Source: Agarophyton chilense (Eukaryota > Rhodophyta > Florideophyceae > Gracilariales > Gracilariaceae). From it: a DNA stretch of 64,000 nt. The DNA is taken from assembly GCA_030374765.1 (NCBI GenBank), contig JARGXX010000047.1, forward strand, positions 56,448 to 120,447, given 5' to 3'. Below, piece after piece: positions 1-9,829 of the stretch. Position 1 is the stretch's first letter, and each line of letters starts with the position of its first letter. The translations under genes were made by a program, and so were the position numbers. The notes under the pieces were generated by a model that worked only from the letters and a program-made list of their open reading frames with translations, had not been told where the DNA came from and did no database searches.

Positions 1-368
1 ATATCAACGGCTGTTCAGTCCGTGATTTTGTTGGAGAGCACAGCTCCTGAAGTTCTTTCTGTTCTGGTTTATTGACACAAAACTGGTCCAAGATGATTCA
101 CACCGCGTTCAAATTTTGGTTTTCACAGAGGATGGAAACCAGTGTGCTCTTTGGCTGCGATGAGAGATGATGCTCCGTGACGAAAAACTTCGAGTACTTT
201 CGGATACTAGATCGAAGTGAAACGGATCACACTTTTCAGTACTTGGTCGCTGGTGTCGCCGGCGAACACCGAGCTACCTTGCGGCTTTGCCATCAACGTT
301 GGTCGAGAAATATCGTCCTCTGTGTGTTGAAGCGTTTCTCTCACCGTGCGTTCTGTGTACTTTACATC
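1..368. repeat. Repeat unit A1, head module, cut by window start
   Basis: Seen: this stretch matches 25791-26158 without gaps, and is closely similar to 20429-20796, 30108-30464 and 59247-59604. It is the inner part of a head module that begins TGATCACT in the complete copies (20023, 25388, 29700, 58839). Open frames exist on both strands, so the coding strand is unclear. At about 368 the repeat-A sequence stops and a HEAT-like gene fragment begins, exactly as in the copy at 26158. Confidence 0.85.
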
Positions 369-856
369 ATCAACTCGACCATCAGAATCACGCCGTTCGT
401 CATGCCGCTTGGACAGAAATTGCGCGCTTGCTCCATGATGCCACTCCGCATCCGCGCCTGGCGCACGCCATCCTTTCCCCGCTTCTTGCCGTGCTCCATC
501 ACCCTCACGAATATCACTTTGAAGTAGTCGCCGCCCTACTTCCCGACTTGCTCTCGTCCCTGTGCGCATCCGATCAGCCCAATTTCACCGCTCATCACAC
601 CACGCTCATGTGCGCCGTCATGGACGCCGTCTCTTTGCTCAACAAACCCAACCACGCACTGGAAAACCTTCTCACGGTCTTGCGCGACGAGCAGTACGCC
701 CGCATAATGCCCCGGCACGCTGCCAACCGCGCGCACTCGTTTCTTAGCACTGCTCTCTCTCTTGCCTGCGATCCCCTGATTTGGACACCCAACCCAACCT
801 TCGTTCGGCAGTGTGGAAAAGCGCGCAGTATGCTTTGCGGTGCAGACGGAATTTGA
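287..856 (+). pseudogene. Chimeric ORF: repeat-A head + HEAT-like helices + RBR scrap
   Basis: An open frame of 189 codons joins three sources. About 27 residues come from the repeat-A head. About 140 residues look like HEAT/ARM helical repeats (motifs AVRHAAWTEIARLLHD and AILSPLLAVLHHPHE). The last ~20 residues are read from an RBR pocket-B segment in the wrong frame; the true RBR frame (NLRSAVWKS) overlaps here. The parent HEAT protein is not identified. The ORF is preserved with one visible residue change (STALS/SSALS) in the duplicate at 26077-26646. No promoter is recognised. It is probably a by-product of duplication, but it is an intact fusion frame that could be expressed. Confidence 0.5.
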
Positions 857-858
857 CA
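369..858 (+). repeat. Inverted repeat, plus-strand arm (HEAT + RBR start)
   Basis: The reverse complement recurs at 1834-2232, and its outer end continues at about 17402-17505 beyond the copia-1 insertion. This arm contains CGCAC once (462-466), which is the uninterrupted form of the copia-1 target site, so it acts as the empty-site reference. The arm ends abruptly at 858 and joins the RBR 3' flank. Confidence 0.8.
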
Positions 859-1020
859 GAACTGCCTTCGGTTGCAATCGGATATGTACATCCCTACGGA
901 GCGCTACAACTGTCTGCTGCACCAAACTCACCTTCAGACCTCCATGTCGTCCCCATCGGTACCTTGCGACACATTACCATCTTCCGCATCTCCTGAATCG
1001 GTCTCTGTACTTCTCACAAC

Positions 1021-1890
1021 TCAACCTGATCTTCCGATGACTTCTTGCACCTCCCGCCGCACTGCGGTACATCTTGCGTCGACAACCGGCCCGTCGAAAC
1101 TCAGTGGTCGATACCGTCTTCTCTCCCGGCTTCTGTGACTCACTGCAACATTTCCGATAGGACTTTCTCCAAAGGCGAATGGTGACCGAGTACCCGGTGT
1201 CATTGAACCCAGATCGTTGCCTTGACTTCTCCGCACGCTGTGCTGTCGACTCAGAGCCATATTCCTCGTGGACGGTGACATGGGAGAAACAAAAATCGAT
1301 CCGATTTGTTTTGGGGATCTTTGTGTCTTCATGATGCGCATAGCACTCTGCAATAATTTACGATCAATATCCCCAAACATTTTCTTTTGTTCCCTTCCCT
1401 GACGGCGGCTTGCCCGTCTGGAAAGGTCATTCAAACCTTCTGAAGCTTGGTCGTCTGCCTTACTTGCTCGCAATGCTTCCGCTAATCTCTTTGCATCTCG
1501 GCCTTCAATATCTTCGCCCGTCAGTACGATGAAGTTGCTCATGTAAGGCACAAACACTTCGTTATAGAAGCGAATGATATCGCCTGTCTCTTCAGTCGTC
1601 GATTCCGGTCGTGGCCCACTATCATCTGCAGCATCTTCCGCCAACAAATGCCCGAAATCTCCGAGAAAAATGTTATGGGACACTGGTGGAGAATTGCTCC
1701 GAAATGTGGGATCACTTGTGTGCTCCAATTGATTGTAGTGCCACACGATATGGCGGAACTGCAGTTGGATATGTTGGATCTTGGCCACGCCATCTATCAC
1801 AAACAGGATGATCAAGTCAATATGTCTGTTGACTGTCAAATTCCATCTGCACCACAGAGCATACTGCACGCTTTTCCACACTGCCGAACG
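1021..1890 (-). pseudogene. RBR: RBR pseudogene I, distal pocket B and C-terminus
   Basis: What it is: a retinoblastoma-related protein fragment. In known family members the pocket binds LxCxE proteins and E2F to control cell-cycle entry. Seen: reading leftwards, LRSAVWKSVQYAL, then NRHIDLIILFVIDGVAK, LQFRHIVWHY and DIIRFYNEVFVPYM align with the pocket-B cyclin fold of animal and plant RB. The C-terminal tail has RSPFAFGESP, matching the conserved family motif near the end of RB. The frame is open to a stop at 1021. The N-terminal half is at 17635-19667, separated by a HEAT fragment and 15.2 kb of nested retroelements. The 3' flank (859-1020) also matches RBR copy II at 55777-55940. The same exon is duplicated at 26811-27680. 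Confidence 0.85.
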
Positions 1891-2232
1891 AAGGTTGGTT
1901 TGGGTGTCCAAATCAGGGGATCGCAGGCAAGAGAGAGAGAGCATTGCTAAGCAACGAGTGCGCGCGGTTGGCAGCGTGCCGGGGCATTATGCGGGCGTAC
2001 TGCTCGTCGCGCAAGACCGTGAGAAGGGTTTCGAGTGCATGGTTGGGTTTGTTGAGCAAAGAGACGGCGTCCATGACGGCGCACATGAGCGTGGTGTGAT
2101 GAGCGGTGAAATTGGGCTGATCGGATGCGCGCAGGGACGAGAGCAAGTCGAAAAGTAGGGTGGCGACTACTTCAAAGTGATTTTCGTGAGGGTGATGGAG
2201 CACGGCAAGAAGCGCGGAAAGGATGGCGTGCG
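1834..2232 (-). pseudogene. HEAT-like fragment inserted in RBR, inverted-repeat minus arm
   Basis: Minus-strand frame with AILSALLAVLHHPHE, NKPNHALETLLTVL and MPRHAANRAHS, the counterpart of 464-858. It lies between the RBR pocket-B halves: the intact RBR copy II reads LLGRLGPTNLRSAVWKS without a break, whereas here the HEAT fragment sits between GRLGPT (17635) and NLRSAVW (1890). Copia-1 then inserted inside the HEAT fragment between RLAH (17402) and AILS (2232). The family of the parent protein is not identified. Confidence 0.75.
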
Positions 2233-2462
2233 TATGAATGTCGACAGCTAGTGACAGGATGCCATGTAATGCGCACGCGAGCACTTACGTGCTCTGACGC
2301 CCGTTCCAACTTGCATTCGTAGTTAGTGCCTTTACATGAGCAATTACTATTGTCTACATAAACACAGCAAGATGAATCTGCAGGTCATCTGACTACACGG
2401 ACGCCGGGGCACCCAAGTTGTCTAAGAAACATAGCTACAGTTGTTACCCCGCTCAATACTTA
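2233..2462 (+). repeat. copia-1 5' LTR
   Basis: Begins TATGAATG and ends ATACTTA, matching 17172-17401 and identical by eye to 28023-28252. It lacks the usual TG...CA ends if the GTGCG duplication is taken as the boundary. A TGGGCCCAGCACC stretch starting four bases downstream may be the primer-binding site, but it overlaps the likely gag start. Confidence 0.88.
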
Positions 2463-2466
2463 GTTA

Positions 2467-3460
2467 TGGGCCCAGCACCAGCCTCATCCTCCGGCACGCG
2501 CAGCCGTCCACGTTTTTCTTAGGACCTGAAAAACGTCCTGTGGACTGACGGCAAAGGCAACCAGGAAGATTACGCAAAGTCAGTGGCACTATAAGACTTC
2601 ATTTCACGAGAAATTGCCCGACTCAAAATCGAACAAGATGGCGTTACCGATTCGCAGAACAATTCTGAAGAGCCAGCTGTATGGAAGGTCTCGAGATCTG
2701 CGTTCTACGATCAGTGACGAAGATGTTGCTTCAGATGAAGAAGCCGACAAGATCGTCAAAACCATCTATAAGTGAGATTCGCTGTCTGTTGTCAGTGAGG
2801 TTTATGGGAACTTTATCACGCTTCTGAATATGAAGGGCTCCGGCAATTAAACGTTCCCCAATTTCGAACTTAGATTAGATGCTTCGGCGTCTAAGTTTCA
2901 CGCTCAATCTGAATCCGCCAAGTTGCCAGAGTCGCTGACAGCCTTCATGCTTTTGAAAAACTCAGCTGTCGACAATGGGCAGCGTGTCTCGGTGCTTGCG
3001 GCGACATCAACGAACAGCACTTTGACTGCTACTGCGACGACGACGGATTACCTCAACACTATGTCGTATGAGAAAATGGCGTCTGTCTTTCGCCAGTGTG
3101 ATGAAGTCCCTCATGCACACTCTATCGGCTCCCCACAGCCGCTTTCAATCGCTGCCAATGCAGCACAGCTCCTGCCGCGCAACTAGAACCGCCCCGACCG
3201 TCGCAACAAGGGTAGACTCCTTTCCATGCGCTATCCTTGTGACATTTTCAAGAAGTTTGGTCAACGGAAAAAGAACCACAACCCGGATGGTTCCTTACCC
3301 TCCCATGTGCGCTGCCTCGACTCCCCAGCTCCATCGCTGAACACATCGCCGCCGAACAAGTATGGACAGCAGAATGATGCCCCGAAGAAGGTTGTTTCTT
3401 TTAACTGTGCCACCATGACCAGTTCAACGGCAGCTGTCTCCGCAAATCCCGCGCCTGCCC
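2467..3460 (+). pseudogene. copia-1 gag relic
   Basis: Several frames carry pieces that align with the copia-2 gag at 53192-54188: WTDGKGNQEDY near 2540, KLPDS.SSK and KSQLYGRSRDL near 2610-2700, and the YPCDIFKK.GQ segment near 3230. That last segment replaces the copia-2 zinc knuckle (CDECRKYGHWRRNH) and has lost its second Cys and first His. At least three stops or frameshifts break it. Gag would form the particle and bind RNA. Confidence 0.75.
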
Positions 3461-3908
3461 GTCTCGGTCCTCTCCTAGATGACGGCGCACCGTACAGTGC
3501 CAGCGGACAAGTCGAGCTGCATCTCCTGTCTATCGAACTCGGATTGGCTCCCGACACTCCACATGAAACGATTCCTGCATCGCTCAACGGCCACACCAGG
3601 TAGCAATATGACGTGGGTGCTCATGCAAGCCTCCAGCGCAGCATTCTTGGCTAGATAGTCCTGCGCGCCAAGTCTGACCTCGGAAATGACATCAACATCA
3701 CCCACTTAGTGCTCGAAGGATCATCGCAGTGGGTGATCGGGAGAAATGTCACCCCCAAGGCGAACATTGTTCATTTTGGTATGAACGCTCTGTGCTTCGA
3801 TGCCAACGGCGCGAACGATTCTTTGAAAATCGTTGATGACGGCTTCCTATCCTATATCTCTGTAGAACGCTTCGCATCATCCAAAGGATACCTTGTATTT
3901 ACTCTCTA
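3461..3908 (+). pseudogene. copia-1 aspartic protease relic
   Basis: The frame contains GPLLDDGAPYSASG, with DDGA in place of the usual DSGA/DTGA active-site loop; copia-2 has LLDDEASFSATG at the same place. Downstream NITHLVLEGSSQWVIGRNV matches the protease-to-integrase linker of copia-2. In-frame stops lie at 3601-3603 and about 3652. The protease would process the polyprotein. Confidence 0.7.
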
Positions 3909-3909
3909 C

Positions 3910-4914
3910 TGTCTGTCCGCTGTTGCGCTCGAGAAGTCGCCGTGGGGCGATGTGGAGGCTATCATTGACAATGTGCACGCGCATGTTTGCGGCCACACCT
4001 GCTTTTCGGACTTCAAACTCTTGCTACAGCGCAACAAGCTGTGAAACCGCACTGTCGCCCAGTACGTGGCAGACATGGTGAACGATTGCACAGTTTCACC
4101 TCCAACGATGAAGGTGTCGATCAGCTCGTTGAACTCGGCATTCAACGACCTCGTATGCATTGATCACTTGTTTCTGGATCAATTTTGCGTGCTACATTTA
4201 ATGGACAATGTGTCCCGGCACTCCATTGCCCACGTGATCAAGTCCACGTCTATGCAGGAGGCAGTTACCGGGTTCAAGGCAAGTAGGGTGGCTCACTTCT
4301 GGCACCCACAAGCCAACAGAGGGGACAAAGCGTTTCTCCTTGGAGCATTTCGAGATCATTGCAAGCAGCTTCACATCCCGCTTCATGCCGTGCCGCCCCG
4401 TCGCCATGCTAAAAACGCAACTGAGTGAAAGAATAACATCATTCGCAATGTTTTCTTGAGACTCAAGTCGGCAGCCAGCGCAGACTTCAACGCTGACAGC
4501 TCTGCTTACATGGCTGTAACAATAAGCAATGACTTACATGGTAATGACATTATGTCAGCATTCGAGATGGCACAAGGCTTCACAAAACCCATCAATAGCA
4601 AGCCCCATGACAATGTACTCCCAGCAGACGTGGTAGAAGCCCGCAAAAGGTTTATCGCTCGTCGCAAGCTACGTCGCATCCTGAAGTCCAAAGATATCAA
4701 TGACATACCATTCACCGCTGGCGACCTCTTCGAAGTGTATGTCAAACAGGAAGTTGAGAAGCGCGGACGATGGTCGCTCCCCAAAACAGTGACATCAGTC
4801 AACGCCGACAGCCGAATTGTCACTGTGCCTGGAAAAGCTGGAAAGGAATTGACAGCCGCTTTTGAGGATACACGCATGGCAATCCCTGACATGAGCTTCG
4901 CAAAGCTTTTGTAA
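3910..4914 (+). pseudogene. copia-1 integrase relic
   Basis: One frame with stops at 4042-4044, 4426-4428 and 4912-4914. The zinc-binding region keeps HVCGHT but the final Cys pair is reduced to CTVS, where copia-2 has CTAC. The catalytic Asp positions correspond to DLVCIDH and RGDKAF, and the Glu to KNATE, which is followed directly by a TGA. C-terminal GKELTAAFEDT matches copia-2. Integrase would insert the cDNA into the genome. Confidence 0.78.
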
Positions 4915-4938
4915 GACGTTATTGATGCCCTGGATGAC

Positions 4939-6233
4939 ATGAATGACATCGAAAGCCCACATGAATTCAATGAAAACTCCGAACCGACTCCTGACACTGC
5001 GGCTGCCGACACTGATTTTGGCACATATGCATTAGAAGACGATGTCACTGACAGCATAGGTGACAGATTCGAAATCTTCTGGCCGTTAGAGGACCAGTAT
5101 TATTCCGTCACTGTGCATTCTGCCGTGGACTACGGGCTCGTCAATTTTTCACTTTGACGACGGCGGCAAGGAAGTGCTGGACTTGTCCAAGGAGGTTTGG
5201 AAATTTTCCATTGCCATTCCCACCAGCTCAGTGACAACTACAGTGCCACCATCTCTTGTAAATCAAGAAGCTTCCGTGCTCAACCAAATGCTTGAATTTT
5301 TTGGCAACAAGCCCTTCCTCCAGCATCAAGCTCAGGGCTTTGAGCAGTATCCAGTATACAATGCATATACCAAGGAGGAAGATAGCTTCCTCAAAACCGG
5401 CCAGCCTGTGCTTCGTCGCTATGTCCCACCTAGCGCCAGAATTATCTCCAGCCATACCCTCTACAAGGTGAAGCATAATGAAGACGGCTCTTTGAAGCTG
5501 AAGGCCAGGATCGCCCCCTATGGGAATGAAGACTACTTGAAAGACATGCTGAGCAAAGACTGTGCAACCTACCCGCCCACAGGTTTACGCATCTTAGAAT
5601 GTATCGCCTCCCTGCAAGGCTGGAACCTCGACAAGACCGACGTCACCGCAGCCTTCCTCCAAACTGGCAAAAGGGCAGGGCGATGTTTATGTTCGCCCGT
5701 CAAAAGAGAGTAAGATGATGTCAACGCACGTATGGCTCCTTCTTGCGGCTTCCTACGGTTTGTTGAATGCCAAGGCAAAGTGGCAGCACGCATCGGACGA
5801 GGTAACGGAGAACATCGGTCTGATACATTGCACTCATATCCCGCAACTTTTCTGTCAGAAGGCTAACGGCAAACTTGTGCTACTTGTAGCCAGGATTGTG
5901 GACAACCTCAAAGAAACCGGTGCCGATGATCGTGCTCATCGATTTCTAACTGCATTCAACGATCGCTTTAAGTTCGTTGTGGTCAATAATGGTTCAGGGA
6001 AGCTGAGGTTTTTCGGCATTAACACCATTCAGCATGAAGAACTCTCCATCGAAACCAACGCTGAAGATAAGATGAACAGTATCATGGAATACCCAATCAC
6101 CCGCATGCGCCGCAAAGAGTCCGATCAGTGCATGAACAAGATCGAGAAAGCTGAGTTTGCATCCATCAACAGCTCGTTGAGCTGAATTGGAACAGCTGCC
6201 TCCCCACTCTGTTCCTTCTACAGTAGTCACCTT
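4939..6233 (+). pseudogene. copia-1 Tudor-like module and reverse transcriptase relic
   Basis: Frame starting 4939 reads FEIFWPLEDQYYSVTVHS, then after a shift at the T-run near 5145 the next frame gives DDGGKEVLDLSKEVW. The combined pattern (WPLD..YY.GTV..., YDDGD.E.LDL..E.W) resembles Tudor-like domains of PDS5-type proteins. The RT follows: LKARIAPYGNEDY, LDKTDVTAAFLQ (domain A, 5629-5670), then a shift, and VDN (5898-5906) where VDD is expected. IEKAEFASIN precedes the RNase H linker, which is cut by gypsy-2 at 6233. Confidence 0.75.
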
Positions 6234-6680
6234 TGTGAAGGAGCGATAATAACGGTTGAGCCCGGTAAGCTGCCGGGCCCTGGGGGATCTTGGAGGTGAC
6301 ACGTGTACGGGTCGACCTCAGGTGGACTCATGTAGATTATTTTTTTAATTTAATTTGTGTAATAGATTAGCACTACAGTGCCAGGGAGATCTCAGCGCCT
6401 CGCCAGTACTATTTACTTGCCTCGAGTGACGCTTGTCCCTTAGAGTACGGTAGGCACCGTTAGGATACTAAATAACCCCCTTTGGTATATAAGTTCCACC
6501 CTTTGGTTTTCAAGCCATCGTTTTCGTAGCTCCAACCTGTAGGACTACGCAGTAAACGCCAGTCCATTTCACCGAGTACTCTGGGAGTGCCTCCGTCAAG
6601 GATTCGAACCTTAGGACCCGCTCTATTACGCTACCACCAGTCGAGACCCGTAGGCTGCCTTAACCAGTCATTGCGTTACA
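6234..6680 (+). repeat. gypsy-2 5' LTR
   Basis: 447 bp, TG...CA ends, TATA-like TATATAA at about 6485. The complementary strand carries a tRNA-like stretch with an intact T-arm/B box at 6598-6612. A related LTR lies at 49026-49470 in reverse orientation. Confidence 0.9.
6591..6655 (-). promoter_or_regulatory. Antisense tRNA-like element with B box in gypsy-2 LTR
   Basis: On the minus strand the LTR reads GGTAGCGT..TAGAGCGGG, resembling a tRNA D-arm/A box, followed after a short gap by AAGGTTCGAATCCTT, a perfect 4-bp T-stem with the seven-base TTCGAAT loop (6598-6612). The anticodon arm is missing, so it is not a functional tRNA. The counterpart in the 3' LTR is at 16401-16460 (T-arm 16406-16420), and a decayed one is in gypsy-3 at 49060-49110. 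It may be an internal RNA polymerase III-type promoter directed antisense to the element; this is inference. Confidence 0.45.
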
Positions 6681-6951
6681 TTTTGGTCTCCCGACTTGGA
6701 AACCTTTGGAATAATTGAACGGACCAATGGAACGAAGAATTATCCGGATTCTAACCTTTGGTTTAATTCCCCAACGGACCAGAAGTACATAAGCAACCGC
6801 CATTATGCATGCAGGAAGCACACCCAACCGACCAGACCATAGGACCCCTACGGCAGGACGAATTGCGACTACAATGCCGGTGATTTAGCCTAACCCTCAG
6901 GTTGATACCGCTAGCGACCGTAGGAGCACAAGGAGCCAGCCGCAAGAAGTA

Positions 6952-8649
6952 TTGACCCCACTGGATAACCCTGAAAGGATTCGCCGAGATCCCATTGTGA
7001 CAGCGCGTTTACGAGAACGCCTCACCAGGGCCACCTCTAAACCAGGGAAACCTCAAGAAGAAACCCCCCGCCAGACCGAAGGAATTCGAGAAAACCTGCC
7101 CGCAGATCTTGCCAACTTTCTCTGGCCCCGTCTCCGTGAGCTCTGCTCAGCCCACGTGGATTCCATTATGGACGTGCGACTCGCTACGGCGATCGCTGAC
7201 CATACGGGTTACCTCATCGCGCGTATCGTCCCTGAGGTATTGGAGTCTGACTTATTCATAGACTTCCTCCTACAGGCCGTTCAAGCAGCCATCACCCGCC
7301 AGGCAGGCAATTTGGTCTCTAGGACCACCCCACCACAAATTAACCATCCGGTTTCCACATGGCAACCCTCTACCGAACCCCCAGAAGTGGCGGAATTATC
7401 CGCCCCTCGCCGGGAATACCATCAGGAAAACCCCATGATGGGCCAATCTAGGAGCAGAAGAGAAGCTCCGCTTCTAGATGAGAGACAGGTTGCTCATCAG
7501 GAGAATCCGAGGGAGGGATAAGCAAGGAGCAGAAGAGAAGCTCCGCGTCTAGAAGAGAGACCGCTGGCCCCACCCGACGGATTATACGAGGTACAGCGAC
7601 CTCAGGGCCCCATCGGATCTGGTAGAGAGATCGACCCTTTAGGTCCTTACTCCGCTGGAAAGAAGAAAAGAAGCAATCTTAGGAGAAAGAAGAACAGAAG
7701 AAGCAAGAGGAGAGACCATTCGGACACGAGTGATTCCGATTCAGTCTCAACCGAAACGACCGACTCGGAAGTGGATGAGGATGCCGTTCGAGGCCTCAGA
7801 CCACTGATAACCACAAACGAACTTTTCGTTAAGGTTGTAGACTACCGGAATTACCGGCTGGCCGACAGGTCTGCGAAATATTCTGGTTCGGTGGCTCGCA
7901 GAGTCGCCAAATGGGCCCAACGGATGCAACTAACCATTACGGACAAGTTCTCGGGTTCCGATCCCATTTCTGTCCTTAGGTTTCTCAGTGTGTTCCGTAC
8001 GTCCTGCGATCAGAACGGTGTCCACGAGGGCGCCGCTTTGTACCATTTCCCATTCTTCCTTACAGGACAGGCGCGTGACCGAGTGGTTTCGAAGATATCT
8101 GGCACAACTGACCTCGTGGATGCCCAAGACCGTGAATTCCTCAGGTCGTACCCTCAGGTTGTTCATTACCTCTTGGAAACTTACCCAACGGATGACGTTA
8201 TAATGGATGCCCACCGGGAAGTAATATCCTTTAGGCAGAACTCCAACATGACCGAATCGGCTTTCGCAGACGATCTATGGAACAAGGCTTACTGATGTGG
8301 AAACGTGTTCTCCGAAGGACGGCTTAAACGCCACTTCATCACGGGATTGTTCTCTGCCATTCGAACACATGTGCGCAATTACCACACGGAAAACCCGCAA
8401 TACTCCTTCCGAAGGCTCGGTACTTACGCTAGTGGTTATTGCAAGACATACAGAACCTCCAGGGCCAACGCTGATATAACCAAAGGGCGGGTAATTCAAT
8501 TGCGTAAACCCAATCAAGCCCATTTGGTTAGTTCCACGGAGTCGGACGTGGATGCTTCACTCCATTACAGCGATTCGAGAGACGTCCTCGCGGTCAATTT
8601 CAGTGCTCCTCCGTTCGGGCCCTCATCATATACCTCCGAGGGTACTTGA
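6952..8649 (+). pseudogene. gypsy-2 gag relic
   Basis: A single frame of about 565 codons with TAA at 7519-7521 and TGA at 8293-8295. An acidic/basic linker (KKRSNLRRKKNRRSKRR then SDSDSVSTETTDSE) precedes a capsid-like helical region (FSGSDPISVLRFLSVFR, FFLTGQARDRVVSK, LLETYPTDDVIMDAHREV), typical of Ty3/gypsy gag. From 8650 to 9150 the frame breaks; a degraded Cys cluster (CFLCLSLTQPCAC, other frame, near 8730) may be the remains of a zinc knuckle. Confidence 0.75.
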
Positions 8650-9150
8650 GCGGCCACTGGACCACCCACACCCAATTATTCTCTCTTTCCGCCCCACAAG
8701 GACGTTTTTTCGCTCCCCAAGGGCCTGCTTCCTCTGCCTGTCACTGACCCAACCTTGTGCCTGTATGAGTTATCTACCTAAGGACGCATGAAAAACCCTA
8801 CTAGCCCTAAGTTAACATAACTACCGGGTGCAGAGATCCGAAGGAATGTATAACAGGGCACAGCAACGAACCACAGGGAGCCCTGGAAGCTCACGCTATG
8901 CCACGCCTCCAGACACTCCGATCAAAGCCCCACAGGTCCAATCCATCGTAGATCCAACGGACGACCCCGTGGAAGAACCTTATCCTCAGGAAGAAACGGA
9001 AACCCCATCGGAAAACTCCTAGAAGGACGGTTCGAGGCAAATCCTCCATCTTTAAGCCCCTGCCTCAACCAATTAGACGGTCATGAGCCAAAGAGCTCCT
9101 CATCTCCCAATACAAACCACCCACAATGGACAACTCAGGATGAACCACAA

Positions 9151-9651
9151 TTGGAACACAGTAACGACCCCTTCTGTATCCTCAAAAAAGAGAACTGTAA
9201 AGTTCGAGTAACCGTAGGACTTCGTTCCAGCAACTCTCGAGTGATCACAACTGTATTAGACACAGGCGCTGGTCCCAACTTGGTCCATCCTAAGCTGCTC
9301 CCACTGGGTTGGCAAGATTTCGTTCAGGCAAGGAAGACCCCAAGGATTACCGATGCGTCTTGTGAACCAATGGACATTAAAGGGATAGTACCACTTTAGC
9401 TCAAGGCAGGACAATTCAAAGTCCGCACGTTGTTCCTTGTATGTCCTAACTTAGGCACTGAAGCAATCCTAGGAACCTCCTTTTTCGACCGATACATTAA
9501 GGCCATTTATCCAGGCCTTAGGCAAGGTGCGTTTTACCGCGCACCTTCCATCTCCATAACTGGTTCAGTTCCAGGGCCAGAAGCTAAATGTAAACGGGCG
9601 GTTGTCTCCGAAAACACGAAGTCCAATAAGGTTCCCCGTCAAAGGCCATGA
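9151..9651 (+). pseudogene. gypsy-2 retropepsin relic
   Basis: Frame with VLDTGAGPNLVH (DTGA at 9259-9270) and downstream AILGTSFFDRYI, the two landmarks of retroviral-type aspartic proteases. A TAG at 9397-9399 interrupts it; the rest continues in frame to 9651. The protease would cut the Gag-Pol precursor. Confidence 0.82.
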
Positions 9652-9829
9652 CGATACCCCCAATGACCCAAATCGCTGTATCGGTCCATTCCCAGTCCTC
9701 AGGTCTCGTAACGATTCAGAACCACCCGAAAACGATTCTGAAGCATTTTACCTTAATGGCCAATGGAGTAATGGACATCCACCCTAACAGGTTCTTTTTG
9801 GTCACAATCTGCGGTTACCTAAAGTTACA

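Noticed and set aside
6591-6655. A functional tRNA gene in the gypsy-2 LTR
   Set aside because: The T-arm is perfect, but the anticodon arm is missing and no acceptor stem forms, so only a tRNA-like element is claimed.
7446-7560. CRISPR-like direct repeats (GGAGCAGAAGAGAAGCTCCG twice)
   Set aside because: Only two copies within the gag coding frame of gypsy-2; an internal duplication in a eukaryotic retroelement.
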